Shown: positions 8,161 to 17,393, counted from the first letter of the stretch. The stretch: DNA of 64,000 bases from Firmicutes bacterium AF25-13AC (GCA_003478935.1 QUFP01000008.1:1-64000), one strand, 5' to 3'. A program made the numbers and translations. The notes: generated by a model from the sequence alone, not told the origin.

Positions 8161-9768
8161 ATGAATAAGAAGTTTTTAGCAGCTGGTATGGCAGCAGCAA
8201 TGGCAGCAACAATGCTTCCGTCTATGGCATTTGCAGATGAGCAGCCGACAGTAACTTTACTCGTTCCAGAGTACAATGCAGGAAAGAGCTTAAAGAATGA
8301 GGGTTCTGATGAGGTTATTAAGAAGGTTCAGGAGTACACTGGAATCAACTTCGAGATTAAGTGGGGAGATAATGGTGCATATGATCAGGTTCTTGGAACC
8401 ACTCTTATGGACTTCGACAACATGCCAATGATCCTTACCTGCGGCGGTGCTATGAACGGAACAATCGTATCAGCAGCTGAAGAGGGTGCATTCTGGGATC
8501 TGTCCGAGTATCTTAATGACAGCGAGAAGTTCCCGAATCTGTCTCAGGTTAACAAGGAGACCTTAAAGGGTCTGACAGTAGGTGGCGAGGTTATCGGTAT
8601 CCCGCGTGTTCGTGAGCTTGGACGTTACGGCTTCTCCTATCGTCAGGACTGGGCTGATAAGTTAGGTCTTGGTACTCCGGAGACTATTCAGGATGTTTAT
8701 GATATGCTGTATGCTTTCACCTATAACGATCCGGATGGAAACGGTGTAGATGATACATACGGTATGGAAATGACTAAGTACACAGGACCGTTTGATATCG
8801 TTCAGACTTGGTTTGGTTGTGGAAACGGTTGGGTAGAGCAGGACGGTCAGCTTGTTCCGGTACATCAGACTGCTGAGTACAAGGAAGCAATCGACTGGTT
8901 AAAGAAGGTTTATGATGATGGTTTAATGAGCCCAGATTGGGTAACTATTGATACTTCTGAGTGGTCAAACGGATGCAAGAAGGGTCAGAACGGTGTTTAC
9001 ATCGACGTTATGGATGGCGCTCGCCGTATTTGGGACTACTTCGTAAACAACGAAGTTCCGTCTGTTACTAATCCAGATGAGTTTGCATCTATGAACCTGT
9101 TAGGACCGATCAATGGCAAGACTCTTGCTACTTCCGGTTACAATGGTTTCTATGTAATCACTACTGATGGTGCTAAGACTGAGGAAGATGTTATCAATTC
9201 CCTTACCTTCCTTGATAAGTTAAATGACTATGATATGCTTATCTTAGCTGATTACGGTCTTGAGGGCGTTACCTACAACTGGGATGCAGATGGAAAGATC
9301 GAAGTTATTTCCGGTCGTGACAACAGTGAGAATCCACATCTTGGTCTGAACCAGATGGTAGCTTACATTCCGGGATACGCAGATGATCAGAAGCCGCTGA
9401 AGCAGACAGACAGAGATCTGGCTCTGACTGAGTGCTATGAGCAGAGAACACGTCCGGTAGCAGTTTCCAATCCGGCACTTGCTTATCTGTCTGGTTCCGA
9501 GACTTACTCCAAGTATGGCGCTGACCTTGACAACATCCTGTCTGAGGCAAGAACACAGTATATCTGTGGCGTTATCGACGAGCAGGGTCTGCAGGATGCT
9601 TGGGATGATTGGGCAAATAAGGGTGGAAATGATCTGATTGCTGAGGTTAACGAGGCATATGCAGCAGATCAGGAAACCGCTGAGGCTGATGAGAATACAG
9701 AGGCAGCTACTGAGGAGGCAGCTACAGAGGAAGCAGCTACTGAGGAAGCTTCCAGCCAGGCTGAGTAA
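8161..9768 (+). CDS. Extracellular solute-binding protein of the ABC importer (no lipobox)
   Basis: A 535-residue binding protein of the LplA/extracellular family 1 type. The N-terminus has a basic start (MNKK), a hydrophobic Ala/Met-rich core and a likely signal peptidase I site after AFA (residues 23-25). No cysteine lipobox is visible, which is unusual for a Gram-positive binding protein. The mature part contains blocks typical of the family (TLLVPEYNAG, WADKLGLGTPETIQDVYDM, DPDGNGVDDTYG). The last 35 residues are an acidic Ala/Thr/Glu-rich tail with the repeated unit ATEEA. GGAGGG precedes the ATG. It would capture RG oligosaccharides for the permeases at 6131-8030. How it stays at the cell surface without a lipid anchor is unclear. 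Confidence 0.88.
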   Translation: MNKKFLAAGMAAAMAATMLPSMAFADEQPTVTLLVPEYNAGKSLKNEGSDEVIKKVQEYTGINFEIKWGDNGAYDQVLGTTLMDFDNMPMILTCGGAMNGTIVSAAEEGAFWDLSEYLNDSEKFPNLSQVNKETLKGLTVGGEVIGIPRVRELGRYGFSYRQDWADKLGLGTPETIQDVYDMLYAFTYNDPDGNGVDDTYGMEMTKYTGPFDIVQTWFGCGNGWVEQDGQLVPVHQTAEYKEAIDWLKKVYDDGLMSPDWVTIDTSEWSNGCKKGQNGVYIDVMDGARRIWDYFVNNEVPSVTNPDEFASMNLLGPINGKTLATSGYNGFYVITTDGAKTEEDVINSLTFLDKLNDYDMLILADYGLEGVTYNWDADGKIEVISGRDNSENPHLGLNQMVAYIPGYADDQKPLKQTDRDLALTECYEQRTRPVAVSNPALAYLSGSETYSKYGADLDNILSEARTQYICGVIDEQGLQDAWDDWANKGGNDLIAEVNEAYAADQETAEADENTEAATEEAATEEAATEEASSQAE

Positions 9769-9818
9769 TTAAAAATAAAATAAGAAAACCGTCAATGGTG
9801 TGATACCAAAGCGGTATT

Positions 9819-9861
9819 GGGGACACCTGGTTTTAGCCGGGTGTCCCTTATTTTGTTTTTT
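9819..9861 (+). terminator. Rho-independent terminator of the first importer operon
   Basis: GGGGACACCTGG pairs with CCGGGTGTCCC across a TTTTAG loop and is followed by TTATTTTGTTTTTT. It ends the importer transcript about 50 bases after the binding-protein gene. Confidence 0.85.
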
Positions 9862-9926
9862 GGTGAATAAACGCCTTACAAAATGCAAATTGTCAAAAAA
9901 GAGCATATGTGGGGTGTGTGTGAAAA

Positions 9927-11228
9927 ATGGGGCAAAAGAACATGGAGGACATGAAAAACATGGAAATGAAGGGGCAGACAGTTCAGTCAATGACACTTCA
10001 TCTGATGGAAAACAGAGAAGCGTATGGCTATACAACATGGGGCTGCATGTGGGAGAAAGGTGCTGTATTGAAGGATGCTTCCTTTAATGTGTACGCAAAA
10101 GACAGTACAAAAAATAAAATAGTGCCGTCTCAGTCAAGAATAACAGCATACTGGCCGGATGGTTCAGTAAAGTGGACAGCTCATACCGCAGACAGCAAAA
10201 ATGGTGAAATCTTTGAGGTTATTCCTGTAAATGAATACGTAAGCAGCAAAAAGGATATGGAGTCATCACTTTTTGTAAAAGAAGAGGAAGATGCATATAT
10301 AGTTGACGCGGGATGTGTTCACGCAGTTGTGCCAAAAAGTAAAAATGTGATTCTTCGCGATGTAACAGTGGATGGATGTGTTCAGGTGACGGATGCAGAT
10401 CTGGTGCTGCAGTTAGAAGAAAGAAGTGTGAAAGACGGTGTATTGATTCAAAAAACAGTGCCGTACACAGGAGAGATTGAGTCTGTTTCTATTGAGGAGC
10501 AGGGACCAGTTCGCGTCACCTTTTGTTTGAGAGGAACTCATGTAAGTCATGCAAATGATCGCCGTGTGCTGCCATTTGTCATTCGAGAGACTATCTATCT
10601 TAACAGCACAAAGATTGATTTTGAGCATACATTTTTATTTGATGGTGATGAGAAGAAGGATTTCTTAAAAGGTCTTGGTGTGCGTTTCCATCGTCCAATG
10701 AAGGGTGAAATGTATAACCGTCACATTCGTTTTGGTACTGATCATGGAAGTTTTCATGAGGAGATGGTTGAGCTTCTTAGCTGGCGACCAAGAGTAGCGC
10801 CAGAGATTTATGATACGCAGACAAAGGGACAGATGCTTTATCTTGATGCAGATAATGATCAGGCTGCCGCAACTGCAATAGAAGCATCTAAGCATATGCC
10901 TATCTGGAGCCGTTACGTGCTTTGTCAGGACAGTGCAACACATTTTTCCATTAAAAAGAAGATCGTAAATCCAGACTGCTGTTATATAGAGGGACTTCAT
11001 GGCATGAGAGCACCGGGCAGCGTAAATATTGCTGATGAGAGCGGAAGCTTTTCTCTTTCCTCAAAAGATTTCTGGCAGAAATATCCGTCAGCAGTTGAGG
11101 CTGGTGATCTTGATCAGGACAATGCAGAGGTGATTTTCTGGCTGTGGTGCCCACAGGTTGAGGCGATGGATTTTCGCCATTATGCTGATCAGGCTATTCT
11201 CAGACCTATTATGAGGGCTTCGATGTAG
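9927..11228 (+). CDS. PL26/YetA-like exo-rhamnogalacturonan lyase, N-terminal part (frameshifted)
   Basis: First part of a protein resembling B. subtilis YetA and PcRGLX-type exo-rhamnogalacturonan lyases (family PL26), which release unsaturated disaccharides from the RG-I backbone. Readable blocks include YTTWGCMWEKG, WPDGSVKWTAH and FWLWCPQVEAMDFRHYAD. The frame ends early at 11228, but from about 11195 the expected sequence (YYEGFDVVGASAYGIGNT) continues in the next frame, so one base appears lost near 11193-11197. The restored product would be 905 residues. There is no signal peptide, indicating a cytosolic enzyme. Several ATGs compete as start (9927, 9942, 9951, 9960); GGAGG at 9944-9948 favours 9960. 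I see no slippery heptamer that would support programmed frameshifting. Confidence 0.7.
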   Translation: MGQKNMEDMKNMEMKGQTVQSMTLHLMENREAYGYTTWGCMWEKGAVLKDASFNVYAKDSTKNKIVPSQSRITAYWPDGSVKWTAHTADSKNGEIFEVIPVNEYVSSKKDMESSLFVKEEEDAYIVDAGCVHAVVPKSKNVILRDVTVDGCVQVTDADLVLQLEERSVKDGVLIQKTVPYTGEIESVSIEEQGPVRVTFCLRGTHVSHANDRRVLPFVIRETIYLNSTKIDFEHTFLFDGDEKKDFLKGLGVRFHRPMKGEMYNRHIRFGTDHGSFHEEMVELLSWRPRVAPEIYDTQTKGQMLYLDADNDQAAATAIEASKHMPIWSRYVLCQDSATHFSIKKKIVNPDCCYIEGLHGMRAPGSVNIADESGSFSLSSKDFWQKYPSAVEAGDLDQDNAEVIFWLWCPQVEAMDFRHYADQAILRPIMRASM

Positions 11229-12643
11229 TTGGTGCATCTGCTTACGGTATTGGAAATACTAACAATTTCTCTATTGAACTTTCTAATAATTCAGTATCTG
11301 ATGCCGATGCATTAAAGCGTTTTTCAGACAGTGTTCAAAAGCCGCCTGTATATGTAGCAGATCCATCTGTTTATGAAAAGCTGCAGGCATTTGGTGAGTG
11401 GAGTCTTTCATCCAAAAAAACACAGGTAGAGCGTTTCTTAGAGGAACAGCTTGATAAGGCGTTTGATTTTTATAAAAATGAGGTAGAGGTGCGCAGTTGG
11501 TACGGCATGTTTAATTATGGAGATATCATGCATACTTATGATCCATTCCGCCATAGCTGGCGCTATGATATGGGCGGCTACGCATGGCAGAATACAGAGC
11601 TTGTTCCAACGCTGTGGTTGTGGTTAGCTTTTATGAGAAGCGGAAGAGAAGATATTTTCACAATGGCAGAGGCAATGAGCCGTCACTGTTCTGAGGTTGA
11701 TATCTATCATTTTGGTCCGCTTAAAGGTCTTGGCTCTCGTCATAACGTGCGTCACTGGGGCTGCTCATGCAAGGAGGCTCGTATTGCAATGGCAGGTCAT
11801 CATCGTTTCTATTATTACCTGACAGGTGATATGCGTCTTGGTGATGTCTTTGAGGACGTAAAGGATGCTGATGAGGCAATTGTTACGACAGATCCGCTTC
11901 GTTTCTTCTTTGACAAAGACAAGATGAATGCACCGGCACATGCGCGTTCAGGACCAGATTGGTCAAGTTTTTGTTCTGACTGGATGACACAGTGGGAGCG
12001 ATTTAACGATGACACATATAGAAATAAGATTCAGCTTGGTATTGATGATTTAAAGGCGCTGCCGCTTCGCCTTACCTCAGGTCCTGATTTTGAGTATGAT
12101 CCGAAGGACAGCCATCTTCGTTACATCGGAGAGCGCACAAACGGAGGAAGTCATCTGCAGGTGTGCATGGGTGCTATTCAGGTATGGATTGAGATTGCCG
12201 ATTTGCTTGGCGATGAAGAATGGAAGGATATGTTAGCAGAGCATGGCCGTTTCTACTATCTGCCAAAGGAAAAGCAGTTAGAAGAATCAAATGGTCTTAT
12301 CGGAAACAGAGAGTTTAGCCTTCCATTTATGGCATCGGGACTTGCAGCATATGGAGCAGCTCGTTTGCACGATAGGTGGCTGGCACAGACTACATGGAAG
12401 ATTCTTCTTCATGCACTTTGCACTCATAATAATACAGAGGGCTTCTTGGCGCATGACATCTTTGATGCAGGAAATAAAGAAGTACTTCATGAGATTCCAT
12501 GGATTACTACAAACTTCACTTCACAGTGGTGCTTAAATATAATCACGGCACTTCGCTATATTCGCGAGGATTTGCCAAAGACAATGGAAGAGTTAGAAAA
12601 GCTTTTGGCAGGGCTTGATGAAAGTGGATTCCATAAAGCGTAA
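11195..12643 (+). CDS. PL26/YetA-like exo-rhamnogalacturonan lyase, C-terminal part (frameshifted)
   Basis: Continuation of the preceding gene in the shifted frame. Family-like segments include EGFDVVGASAYG, the aromatic-rich stretch SWYGMFNYGDIMHTYDP, the RYDMGGYAWQNTEL block, HHRFYYYLTGD and GERTNGGSH, matching the helical-barrel domains of the PcRGLX/YetA family. An internal ATG at 11489 could be called as a start, but coding sequence is clearly continuous upstream to about 11195. The stop at 12643 lies 15 bases before the nitroreductase start, so the genes are probably cotranscribed. If the one-base loss is real, the enzyme is inactive; if it is a consensus error, the gene is intact. Confidence 0.68.
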   Translation, partial: YSQTYYEGFDVVGASAYGIGNTNNFSIELSNNSVSDADALKRFSDSVQKPPVYVADPSVYEKLQAFGEWSLSSKKTQVERFLEEQLDKAFDFYKNEVEVRSWYGMFNYGDIMHTYDPFRHSWRYDMGGYAWQNTELVPTLWLWLAFMRSGREDIFTMAEAMSRHCSEVDIYHFGPLKGLGSRHNVRHWGCSCKEARIAMAGHHRFYYYLTGDMRLGDVFEDVKDADEAIVTTDPLRFFFDKDKMNAPAHARSGPDWSSFCSDWMTQWERFNDDTYRNKIQLGIDDLKALPLRLTSGPDFEYDPKDSHLRYIGERTNGGSHLQVCMGAIQVWIEIADLLGDEEWKDMLAEHGRFYYLPKEKQLEESNGLIGNREFSLPFMASGLAAYGAARLHDRWLAQTTWKILLHALCTHNNTEGFLAHDIFDAGNKEVLHEIPWITTNFTSQWCLNIITALRYIREDLPKTMEELEKLLAGLDESGFHKA

Positions 12644-12658
12644 AGGAGAAAAATAATT

Positions 12659-13243
12659 ATGACACAGAAATTTCACGATTTAGTAGCTGGCGCACGTTCA
12701 TACCGCCGCTTTGACCAGAGTAAAAAAATGACCATGCAGGAACTTGAAAAGCTAGCTGAGTTAGGCCGCATCACACCATGCGGTGGAAATCGTCAGTATA
12801 TCCGCTTTGCACTTTGCGCAGATAAGAAGATGAATGCAGAGATTTACAAAAATCTGGCATGGGCAGGCTATTTAAGTGACTGGGACGGACCAGTAGAGGG
12901 AGAGCGTCCGACAGGCTATATTTTGATTTTGCGTGATTTGAGCCTTCAGAAGAATCAGACCGTTGACGAAGGAATCGTGGCACAGACCATTTTCCTTGGC
13001 GCAAGAGATATGGGCTACGGCGGCTGCATGTTAATGAATATCAAGCGCACCGAGCTTATGGAAATCTTTGGATTAGATCCAGAGAAGTACGCAATTTCAA
13101 TGGTAATAGCACTTGGTGTTCCAGTTGAAGAAGTAAAGATGGTTGAGGTAAAAGACGACGATATCAAGTATTATCGTGACGAAAATCAGGTTCATTATGT
13201 TCCGAAGAGAAGCCTGAAGGATGTGATCGTAAAGGAACTGTAA
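12659..13243 (+). CDS. Nitroreductase-family flavoprotein
   Basis: A 194-residue protein of the FMN-dependent nitroreductase fold. The N-terminal ARSYRRFDQ segment is the conserved RSxRxF motif that binds FMN phosphate. TPCGGNRQYIRF follows (usually PSgxNxQpw), and DMGYGGCMLMNI and SMVIALGVP are the C-terminal family blocks. The substrate is unknown. It sits between the PL26 and CE12 genes with short gaps and an AAAGGAG ribosome site, so it is likely part of the rhamnogalacturonan operon. That is not a standard member of such operons, so a redox step on a pectin-derived sugar or a passenger role are both possible. Confidence 0.85.
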   Translation: MTQKFHDLVAGARSYRRFDQSKKMTMQELEKLAELGRITPCGGNRQYIRFALCADKKMNAEIYKNLAWAGYLSDWDGPVEGERPTGYILILRDLSLQKNQTVDEGIVAQTIFLGARDMGYGGCMLMNIKRTELMEIFGLDPEKYAISMVIALGVPVEEVKMVEVKDDDIKYYRDENQVHYVPKRSLKDVIVKEL

Positions 13244-13288
13244 TTTAGAAATTTCTTAAATTTAAAAATTTAAAAATGGAGCGCAAAA

Positions 13289-14104
13289 ATGAAAAAATTT
13301 ACAATTTACTTAGCAGGAGATTCTACCGTACAAAGTTATAAGACACCTGTAAAGCCGATTACCGGCTGGGGTCAGATGCTGCATACGTATTTTAAAGAGA
13401 CAGAACAAAAGATGAATCAGGATGGCTGTGACTGGATGGGATATGGCAAAAAGAGTGCTTCTGATTTTGACCAGTCAATTATTTATGAGACAGATGGATT
13501 GTTTATCGACAATCGTGCAATGGCAGGAAGAAGTAGCAGAAGCTATTTCGATGAGGGCCGTCTGGATGATTTAAAAAAGGCGATCAAGTCAGGTGACTAT
13601 CTGTTCATGCAGTTTGCGCATAACGATGCAAACAAGGAAAAAGAGGAGCGTTATGTTACTCCAGAGCAGTATGAAGAATATCTGCTTTTCTATGTCAATG
13701 CAGCAAAGGAGCGCGGAGCACAGCCAGTTCTTGTGACAGCAATCGCAATGAGAGATTGCGATGATACGCCGGATGGCAAGTTTAGTGTAAGCTTTCCAGA
13801 GTATCGTGATAAGATGCTTGAGATGGGGGATAAGTATGATCTTCCTGTGCTTGATCTGGGAAAAGCAACTGCAGATTATTTAAATACTGTTGGAAGTGAG
13901 GGTTCTAAGAAGCTGTTTATGTGGTTAGATCAGGGAGCATATGAAGGCTATCCAGACGGAAAAAAGGACAATGCACATTTACAGCAGGCAGGTGCAAAGG
14001 CATTTGCCGGACTTCTTGCAGGATTGATTCGTTCATATGAGCGTGATGACAAGCTGGATAAGGTGAAAGCAGAGCTGGCACAAAATATGTTCGTCGCGCT
14101 TTGA
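13289..14104 (+). CDS. Rhamnogalacturonan acetylesterase, CE12/SGNH family (YesT/RhgT-like)
   Basis: A 271-residue SGNH-hydrolase that removes acetyl groups from galacturonic acid in rhamnogalacturonan. Block I is YLAGDSTV with the nucleophile Ser in GDS (about residue 11), block II is NRAMAGRSSRSY, block III is QFAHNDA, and block V is DNAHLQQAGA with the catalytic Asp/His. The length and motif order match YesT/RhgT of B. subtilis. It lacks a signal peptide, so it deacetylates imported oligosaccharides in the cytosol, ahead of the PL11 lyase encoded 19 bases downstream. The ATG follows ATGGAGCGC. Confidence 0.9.
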   Translation: MKKFTIYLAGDSTVQSYKTPVKPITGWGQMLHTYFKETEQKMNQDGCDWMGYGKKSASDFDQSIIYETDGLFIDNRAMAGRSSRSYFDEGRLDDLKKAIKSGDYLFMQFAHNDANKEKEERYVTPEQYEEYLLFYVNAAKERGAQPVLVTAIAMRDCDDTPDGKFSVSFPEYRDKMLEMGDKYDLPVLDLGKATADYLNTVGSEGSKKLFMWLDQGAYEGYPDGKKDNAHLQQAGAKAFAGLLAGLIRSYERDDKLDKVKAELAQNMFVAL

Positions 14105-14123
14105 TAAAGAAAGGGAGAACGTT

Positions 14124-16577
14124 ATGAATGCAACAGTAAAAGAGGTCTATAATGACTGTGTAGAAATTGCCTGGGAACCGGCAGAGGGAGCCGAAAAGTA
14201 TCATGTTTACTGGGCCGATAAAGATATTTCGACCATGAAGTATCAGCTTGTGGGCGATACAAAAGAGTGCAGCTTTGTCTTAAAGAAGGCAACGCATGTG
14301 CCGCATTATTTAAAGGTAGCAGCTGTAAAGAATGAAACTGAGTATGAGATGAGTAATCTCGTTGAGACACCTCTTAAGGCAGTTTTTCATGAGCAGCTTG
14401 AAAAATTAAACAGAGGTCTTATTGCCGTTAAGACAGACGAAGGCGTGTATGTTGGCTGGCGTATGTTTATTGACGAGGTGCGCGGCTACAGCGATACAGG
14501 ACTTACAGGTGCTGATTATGCCGTATACCGCGGTGAAAATAAAATTGCAGTCGTTACAGACAGCACTAACTACCTTGATACAGATGGAACCTTGCAGGAT
14601 ACATATAGCGTTGCATCGATTATCGACGGCAAAGAGGGAGAACGCTGTAAGAAAGTTTTTGTGTGGGAAAACAATTACATTGATATTCCAATGAATAAGC
14701 CAGCTGATGGCCGTTCCCCAAAGGGCGAGATGTATCCAGAGGGTCAGCCTTACACCTACAGCGCAAATGATATGAGTATTGGTGATGTAGACGGAGACGG
14801 CGAGTTAGAGTATATCGTAAAGTGGGATCCGTCAAATGCACATGATGTTTCTCATCGCGGTTATACCGGAAATTGCTACATTGACTGCTATCGACTGGAC
14901 GGTACACTTTTATGGCGTGTCGATATGGGACCAAATATCCGCTCAGGAGCGCACTACACGCAATTTATGGTGTACGATTTTGACGGTGACGGCAAGGCAG
15001 AAATGTGTGTAAAGACTGCACCAGGTACAAAGGTGACTCGTTTTGCAGCAGACGGCACAGTGACAGAGGAGTACATTACACTTCCAGAGCGCGATGTGAA
15101 AAATGGCGTGACAAATCAGGACAATTATGTATGTACCGCAGCAGATTATAAAGAGCATCTTGTAGAGATGTTTATGGGGTGGAGCAGTCACCCGGAGGTT
15201 GTATCTGGACGCTGGCCTGCGACACTTGAGGAGTGCTTTGGTATTCCTGTTAAGTATCATTATCCGCTTAGCCGCGAGGATGCAAAAGAGCTTGTTTCTT
15301 ACTTTATATATGAATTTGCACCGTCAAGAAGCGATAAGAATCATCTTGAAGCATTTGAGGGCTTTATCTATGATGGTCCGGAATATCTGACTATGTTTGG
15401 CGGTGATGGAAAAGAGCTTGAGACAATTGATTTTCCAGTGCCAAGAGGCGATGACGGCCTGATGTGGGGCGATTATGCAATGAGAAGAATTGAACCGTGC
15501 AACCGTGTAGATCGTTTCTTATCTGGTGTTGCGTATTTAGACGGTGAACATCCATCTGTTATCGTATGCAGAGGATACTACACAAGAAGCACTGTGACAG
15601 CTTATGATTTTAAGGATGGTCACTTTGCAAAACGATTCATGGCAGATTCTGGTCATGTGCCAATGAGCAATCCATTTAATGATAATGCACATGAAAAAGA
15701 AGGTTTAGATCCTGTTTATGGAAAGTTTGCAGGACAGGGAGATCACAGCCTTTCAGTAGCAGATGTGGATGGTGATGGCTGCCAGGAGATTATCTATGGT
15801 GCAGCTGTGATTGACCATGATGGCAGTCTTTTATATTCAAGCTATGATCACCTGCCAGATGGACGTCTTGCAAAGCTTGGTCACGGTGATGCAATGCATG
15901 TCGCAAGAATCAATCCGGATTTGCCGGGCTACCAGATCTTTAATGTGTTCGAGGGTGCAAAGGCAGCACCGTATGGATTTGCGCTTCGCGATGCACTTAC
16001 TGGAAAAGTATTTTTTGGTGAATATGCAGAAGAAGATCTTGGACGCTGCATGATAGGAGATGTAGTACCGGGTGTGCGTGGTCTTCAGGTGTGGGTAAAG
16101 GACACATTTGACTGCAATGGAAACAAGCTTGATGTAAAGCGTCTTGGAACAAATGCGAATATCCATTGGGCTTCTGATATGACAACGCAGATCATTGACG
16201 GTGTTGACTATATGGAGCGCAAAAAGCAGACAGGCATTATTAACGATAACACACATGGCATTATGCTTGACCCACAGGGAACGCTTACAAACAACGGCAC
16301 AAAGGGAAATCCTTGTCTTGTCGCAGATATTTTTGGTGATTACCGTGACGAAATTATTCTGCGCCTCGAAGACAGCAGTGCAGTGCGTATCTACACAAAC
16401 ACCGATCTGTCAGCACATAAATTGTTTACGCTGCTTCATGACATTCAGTACCGCGTCGGCGTGGCATGGCAGAATAACTGCTACAACCAGCCGTGCTACA
16501 CGAAGTTTTATCTGGCAAGCGATATGGAGTGGAAGTATGTGCTGCCGGCATTGGCAGCAACGGTGACTACTCGGTAG
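14124..16577 (+). CDS. Rhamnogalacturonan lyase, PL11 family (YesW/YesX-like)
   Basis: An 817-residue lyase that cuts the rhamnose-galacturonic acid backbone of RG-I by beta-elimination. Residues about 1-90 look like a fibronectin III-type domain (EIAWEPAEGAEKYHVYW). The PL11 beta-propeller follows, with repeated calcium-binding DVDGDGxxE loops: IGDVDGDGELE, YDFDGDGKAE and VADVDGDGCQE. GDHSLSVADVDGDG and HWASDMTTQIIDG are characteristic blocks. There is no signal peptide, as for the intracellular YesX of B. subtilis, pointing to trimming of imported oligosaccharides. It is the last gene of the operon and ends at a strong bidirectional terminator. Endo- versus exo-action cannot be decided here. 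Confidence 0.92.
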   Translation: MNATVKEVYNDCVEIAWEPAEGAEKYHVYWADKDISTMKYQLVGDTKECSFVLKKATHVPHYLKVAAVKNETEYEMSNLVETPLKAVFHEQLEKLNRGLIAVKTDEGVYVGWRMFIDEVRGYSDTGLTGADYAVYRGENKIAVVTDSTNYLDTDGTLQDTYSVASIIDGKEGERCKKVFVWENNYIDIPMNKPADGRSPKGEMYPEGQPYTYSANDMSIGDVDGDGELEYIVKWDPSNAHDVSHRGYTGNCYIDCYRLDGTLLWRVDMGPNIRSGAHYTQFMVYDFDGDGKAEMCVKTAPGTKVTRFAADGTVTEEYITLPERDVKNGVTNQDNYVCTAADYKEHLVEMFMGWSSHPEVVSGRWPATLEECFGIPVKYHYPLSREDAKELVSYFIYEFAPSRSDKNHLEAFEGFIYDGPEYLTMFGGDGKELETIDFPVPRGDDGLMWGDYAMRRIEPCNRVDRFLSGVAYLDGEHPSVIVCRGYYTRSTVTAYDFKDGHFAKRFMADSGHVPMSNPFNDNAHEKEGLDPVYGKFAGQGDHSLSVADVDGDGCQEIIYGAAVIDHDGSLLYSSYDHLPDGRLAKLGHGDAMHVARINPDLPGYQIFNVFEGAKAAPYGFALRDALTGKVFFGEYAEEDLGRCMIGDVVPGVRGLQVWVKDTFDCNGNKLDVKRLGTNANIHWASDMTTQIIDGVDYMERKKQTGIINDNTHGIMLDPQGTLTNNGTKGNPCLVADIFGDYRDEIILRLEDSSAVRIYTNTDLSAHKLFTLLHDIQYRVGVAWQNNCYNQPCYTKFYLASDMEWKYVLPALAATVTTR

Positions 16578-16598
16578 TTTTATGAATGTATCAACAGC

Positions 16599-16639
16599 AA
16601 AAAACCTCTCGGAAGAAAATTTCTTCTGGGAGGTTTTTT
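16599..16639. terminator. Bidirectional terminator between PL11 and cupin genes
   Basis: AAAAAACCTC-t-CGGAAGAAA pairs with the downstream TTTCTTCTGGGAGGTTTTTT. With A-runs and T-runs on both sides it can terminate the PL11 operon and the convergent cupin gene. Confidence 0.85.
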
Positions 16640-16657
16640 AGCTGTATTTAAATGTGA

Positions 16658-17308
16658 TTACTCAAGAACGAGCAGCAGAGCCATCTTAAACTTGCCCTGA
16701 GCAGTAACGCTGTGCAGACCATTCTTATCAAAACGGAAATTCTCACCTGCGGACAGAGTGTAATCCTTGCCCTCGTAACCGATAGTAGCCTTTCCTTCGA
16801 GTGCGAAGATGATTGCGTTGCCTGGTGCACGATGTGGTGTCAGACCAGTTCCCTCATCGAATGCCATCAGCACAAACTTCATGGTGCTGTTGCTTACAAC
16901 GTCAAGATTTGCAATACTTCCCTCCTCATAAGAGATTAAGTCCTTCAGCTTCATTACTTCTCCAGATTTTACGATATTATTCATTTGAACATCATTCTCC
17001 TTTTTAATAATAATTTCTGTATAGACAGTTCCGGTAGCGGTTTCTACTCCGCAGAGTGTGCCACCCGGAATGATCAGGCAATCTCCGTATGTGACGGTTT
17101 CTTTTTTTGCATTTTCACCGATAAGAAATTCGGCATTTCCTTTTGCACCAATGTAGATGGCGGTCACATCATAGCGCTCCTGGCTGATTGAAGTATCCTT
17201 GCCAAGAGAGAAAAACGTAACGGTGGTTTCTTGTCCCATCTTTGCATCGCGCGAAATGGTCATGCCATCCTTGATTGGGCGAAGCTGCTCAATTGTAAAT
17301 ACAGTCAT
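16658..17308 (-). CDS. Two-domain cupin protein
   Basis: A 216-residue small protein with two cupin barrels. The first (residues about 30-110) includes IYIGAKGNAEFLIG and GDCLIIPGGTLCGVE; the second (about 135-216) includes LTPHRAPGNAIIFALEGKATIGYEG and LSAGENFRFDKNGLHSV, with the histidine-rich pattern that binds metal. No DNA-binding domain or signal peptide is present. It is convergent to the pectin operon and shares its terminator. Similar bicupins occur near sugar-metabolism genes and may be isomerases or sensors, but no reaction can be assigned. Confidence 0.82.
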   Translation of the reverse strand: MTVFTIEQLRPIKDGMTISRDAKMGQETTVTFFSLGKDTSISQERYDVTAIYIGAKGNAEFLIGENAKKETVTYGDCLIIPGGTLCGVETATGTVYTEIIIKKENDVQMNNIVKSGEVMKLKDLISYEEGSIANLDVVSNSTMKFVLMAFDEGTGLTPHRAPGNAIIFALEGKATIGYEGKDYTLSAGENFRFDKNGLHSVTAQGKFKMALLLVLE

Positions 17309-17363
17309 AAAACTCCCTTCTGATCATCATGCATGTAACTTTGTAAAATTTACACTAAGTATT

Positions 17364-17393
17364 ATTGTACTTTATAAGTATGGTATCCTGCAA
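17364..17393 (-). promoter_or_regulatory. Possible promoter of the cupin gene
   Basis: On the minus strand, TTGCAG (plus-strand 17388-17393), an 18-base spacer and TACAAT (17364-17369) lie about 55 bases before the cupin start codon. The match is moderate. Confidence 0.4.

Noticed and set aside
11163..11230. Programmed -1 frameshifting in the PL26 gene
   Set aside because: No X-XXY-YYZ slippery heptamer or downstream pseudoknot is visible, and five other genes show the same kind of one-base break.
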